Below, piece by piece: positions 63,510 to 64,000 of a DNA stretch of 64,000 nt. Where the stretch lies: assembly GCF_018613935.1 (NCBI RefSeq), contig NZ_JAGGPF010000006.1, forward strand, positions 124,001 to 188,000, given 5' to 3'. The position numbers and the translations under genes were made by a program. Position 1 is the stretch's first letter; each line of letters starts with the position of its first letter. The notes under the pieces were generated by a model, which was not told the DNA's origin, ran no database searches, and was given only the letters and a program-made list of their open reading frames with translations. The DNA comes from Agromyces sp. ISL-38. GTDB lineage: Bacteria > Actinomycetota > Actinomycetes > Actinomycetales > Microbacteriaceae.

Positions 63510-64000
63510 TTATTCGCCACAACGCGCCCGCCCCGCGGCCACTCGGGCCGATCCGCCCGGAGCGCGCCAGGATTCGTTCCGTCCTCGCCGGCGGCACGGC
63601 GCTCGCCCTCACGGCCGTTCTGTCGGTCCAGTGGGTGGCCACGCCGATGCAGGCGGCGGCGGAGCCCGGGACCGCGGTCCAGTGGTTCCAGACGAGCGAG
63701 GCGGGCGACCGGCTCACGGCAAAGCCGAACCTGAGCTTCTCGGAGGACACAGCGGGAACGGTCCCGACCATCGAGGTCGACCCGCGCGTCCAGCATCAGG
63801 CGATCGACGGCTACGGCGCTTCGCTCAACGAGGTCGGTTATGAGCTGCTGTCCAAGCTGTCCCCGGCAGACCAGGACGAGCTCATGGAGTCGATCTTCGA
63901 CCCGGTCAACGGGGCCGGCTTCAGCCTGACGCGCGTGCCGATGGGCACCAATGACTTCTCCTTCCTGCCGGACTACACGTACGCCGACGTCCCGGCGGGC
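63506..64000 (+). CDS. Secreted GH30 glycosidase, N-terminal part
   Basis: The gene runs off the window; 165 codons are present. GGAGGT at 63495-63500 precedes the ATG, which overlaps the GH3 stop. A long Arg/Pro-rich start and hydrophobic stretch up to about residue 52 form a signal peptide. From about 92 the sequence reads VDPRVQHQAIDGYGASLNEVG and GFSLTRVPMGTNDFSFLPDY, the start of a GH30 glucosylceramidase-like barrel. Bacterial members include endo-beta-1,6-glucanases, which would fit a fungal or laminarin-like glucan target. Catalytic Glu residues lie beyond the window. Confidence 0.9.
   Translation, partial: MIIRHNAPAPRPLGPIRPERARIRSVLAGGTALALTAVLSVQWVATPMQAAAEPGTAVQWFQTSEAGDRLTAKPNLSFSEDTAGTVPTIEVDPRVQHQAIDGYGASLNEVGYELLSKLSPADQDELMESIFDPVNGAGFSLTRVPMGTNDFSFLPDYTYADVPAG

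Overview
The window is high-GC DNA with actinobacterial codon use: GTG/TTG starts, GC-rich third positions, and frequent GCATCC/GGATGC words. The gene content fits Actinomycetota, most plausibly Microbacteriaceae. That placement is inference, because no rRNA or housekeeping marker is present. I saw no tRNA, rRNA or CRISPR array.

Layout. (1) 1-2003: the end of a membrane-protein gene coupled to an alpha/beta hydrolase. (2) 2481-15059: a dense redox cluster of short-chain dehydrogenases (SDR), aldo-keto reductases (AKR), a FAD monooxygenase, a zinc alcohol dehydrogenase, a carboxymuconolactone-decarboxylase-like protein (CMD) and a drug-type MFS pump, with TetR and XRE/MmyB-type regulators. (3) 15060-24262: a decayed YD-repeat/PA14 gene, a CPA1 Na+/H+ antiporter, and the remains of a conjugative element (MobF relaxase, frameshifted small membrane protein, short hypothetical gene, 447-residue repeat protein). 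(4) 24279-32941: an IclR regulator, a PTS EIIB fragment, and a second redox cluster that duplicates parts of region 2 (SDR lipoprotein, CMD, SDR, MFS, AKR, NTF2-like, TetR). (5) 34006-47740: two TetR regulators, then a sugar-dehydrogenase-like gene, UPF0303 and TolB-like genes, a dipeptide-type ABC importer with GH3 and GH43 enzymes, and a decayed second GH43. This is probably a xylo- or arabino-oligosaccharide locus. (6) 47778-49658: a third AKR/TetR cassette. (7) 49950-64000: a beta-glucan locus with GH16, secreted GH3, ROK regulator, sugar ABC importer, GH1, a second GH3 and the start of a secreted GH30. Two broken transposase genes lie inside it.

The strongest pattern is a TetR-controlled redox cassette present four times, near 4.0, 25.4, 32.2 and 49.7 kb. 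All copies share a pair of 15-bp operators of the form GGATRC-N3-GYAWCC, about 38 bp apart, upstream of the tetR start. One regulator copy is dead but keeps both operators. Another cassette has lost about 2.4 kb by an internal deletion that joined an NTF2-like gene to the end of an MFS gene. A CMD gene followed by an SDR with a twin-arginine lipoprotein signal occurs twice, which implies an SDR outside the membrane.

Other points are a perfect 16-bp inverted repeat inside the 5' end of a permease gene (57645-57681), a perfect 16-bp palindrome in the decayed GH43 copy, and several palindromic operator candidates in divergent promoters. All functional statements come from reading motifs; no database search was run.
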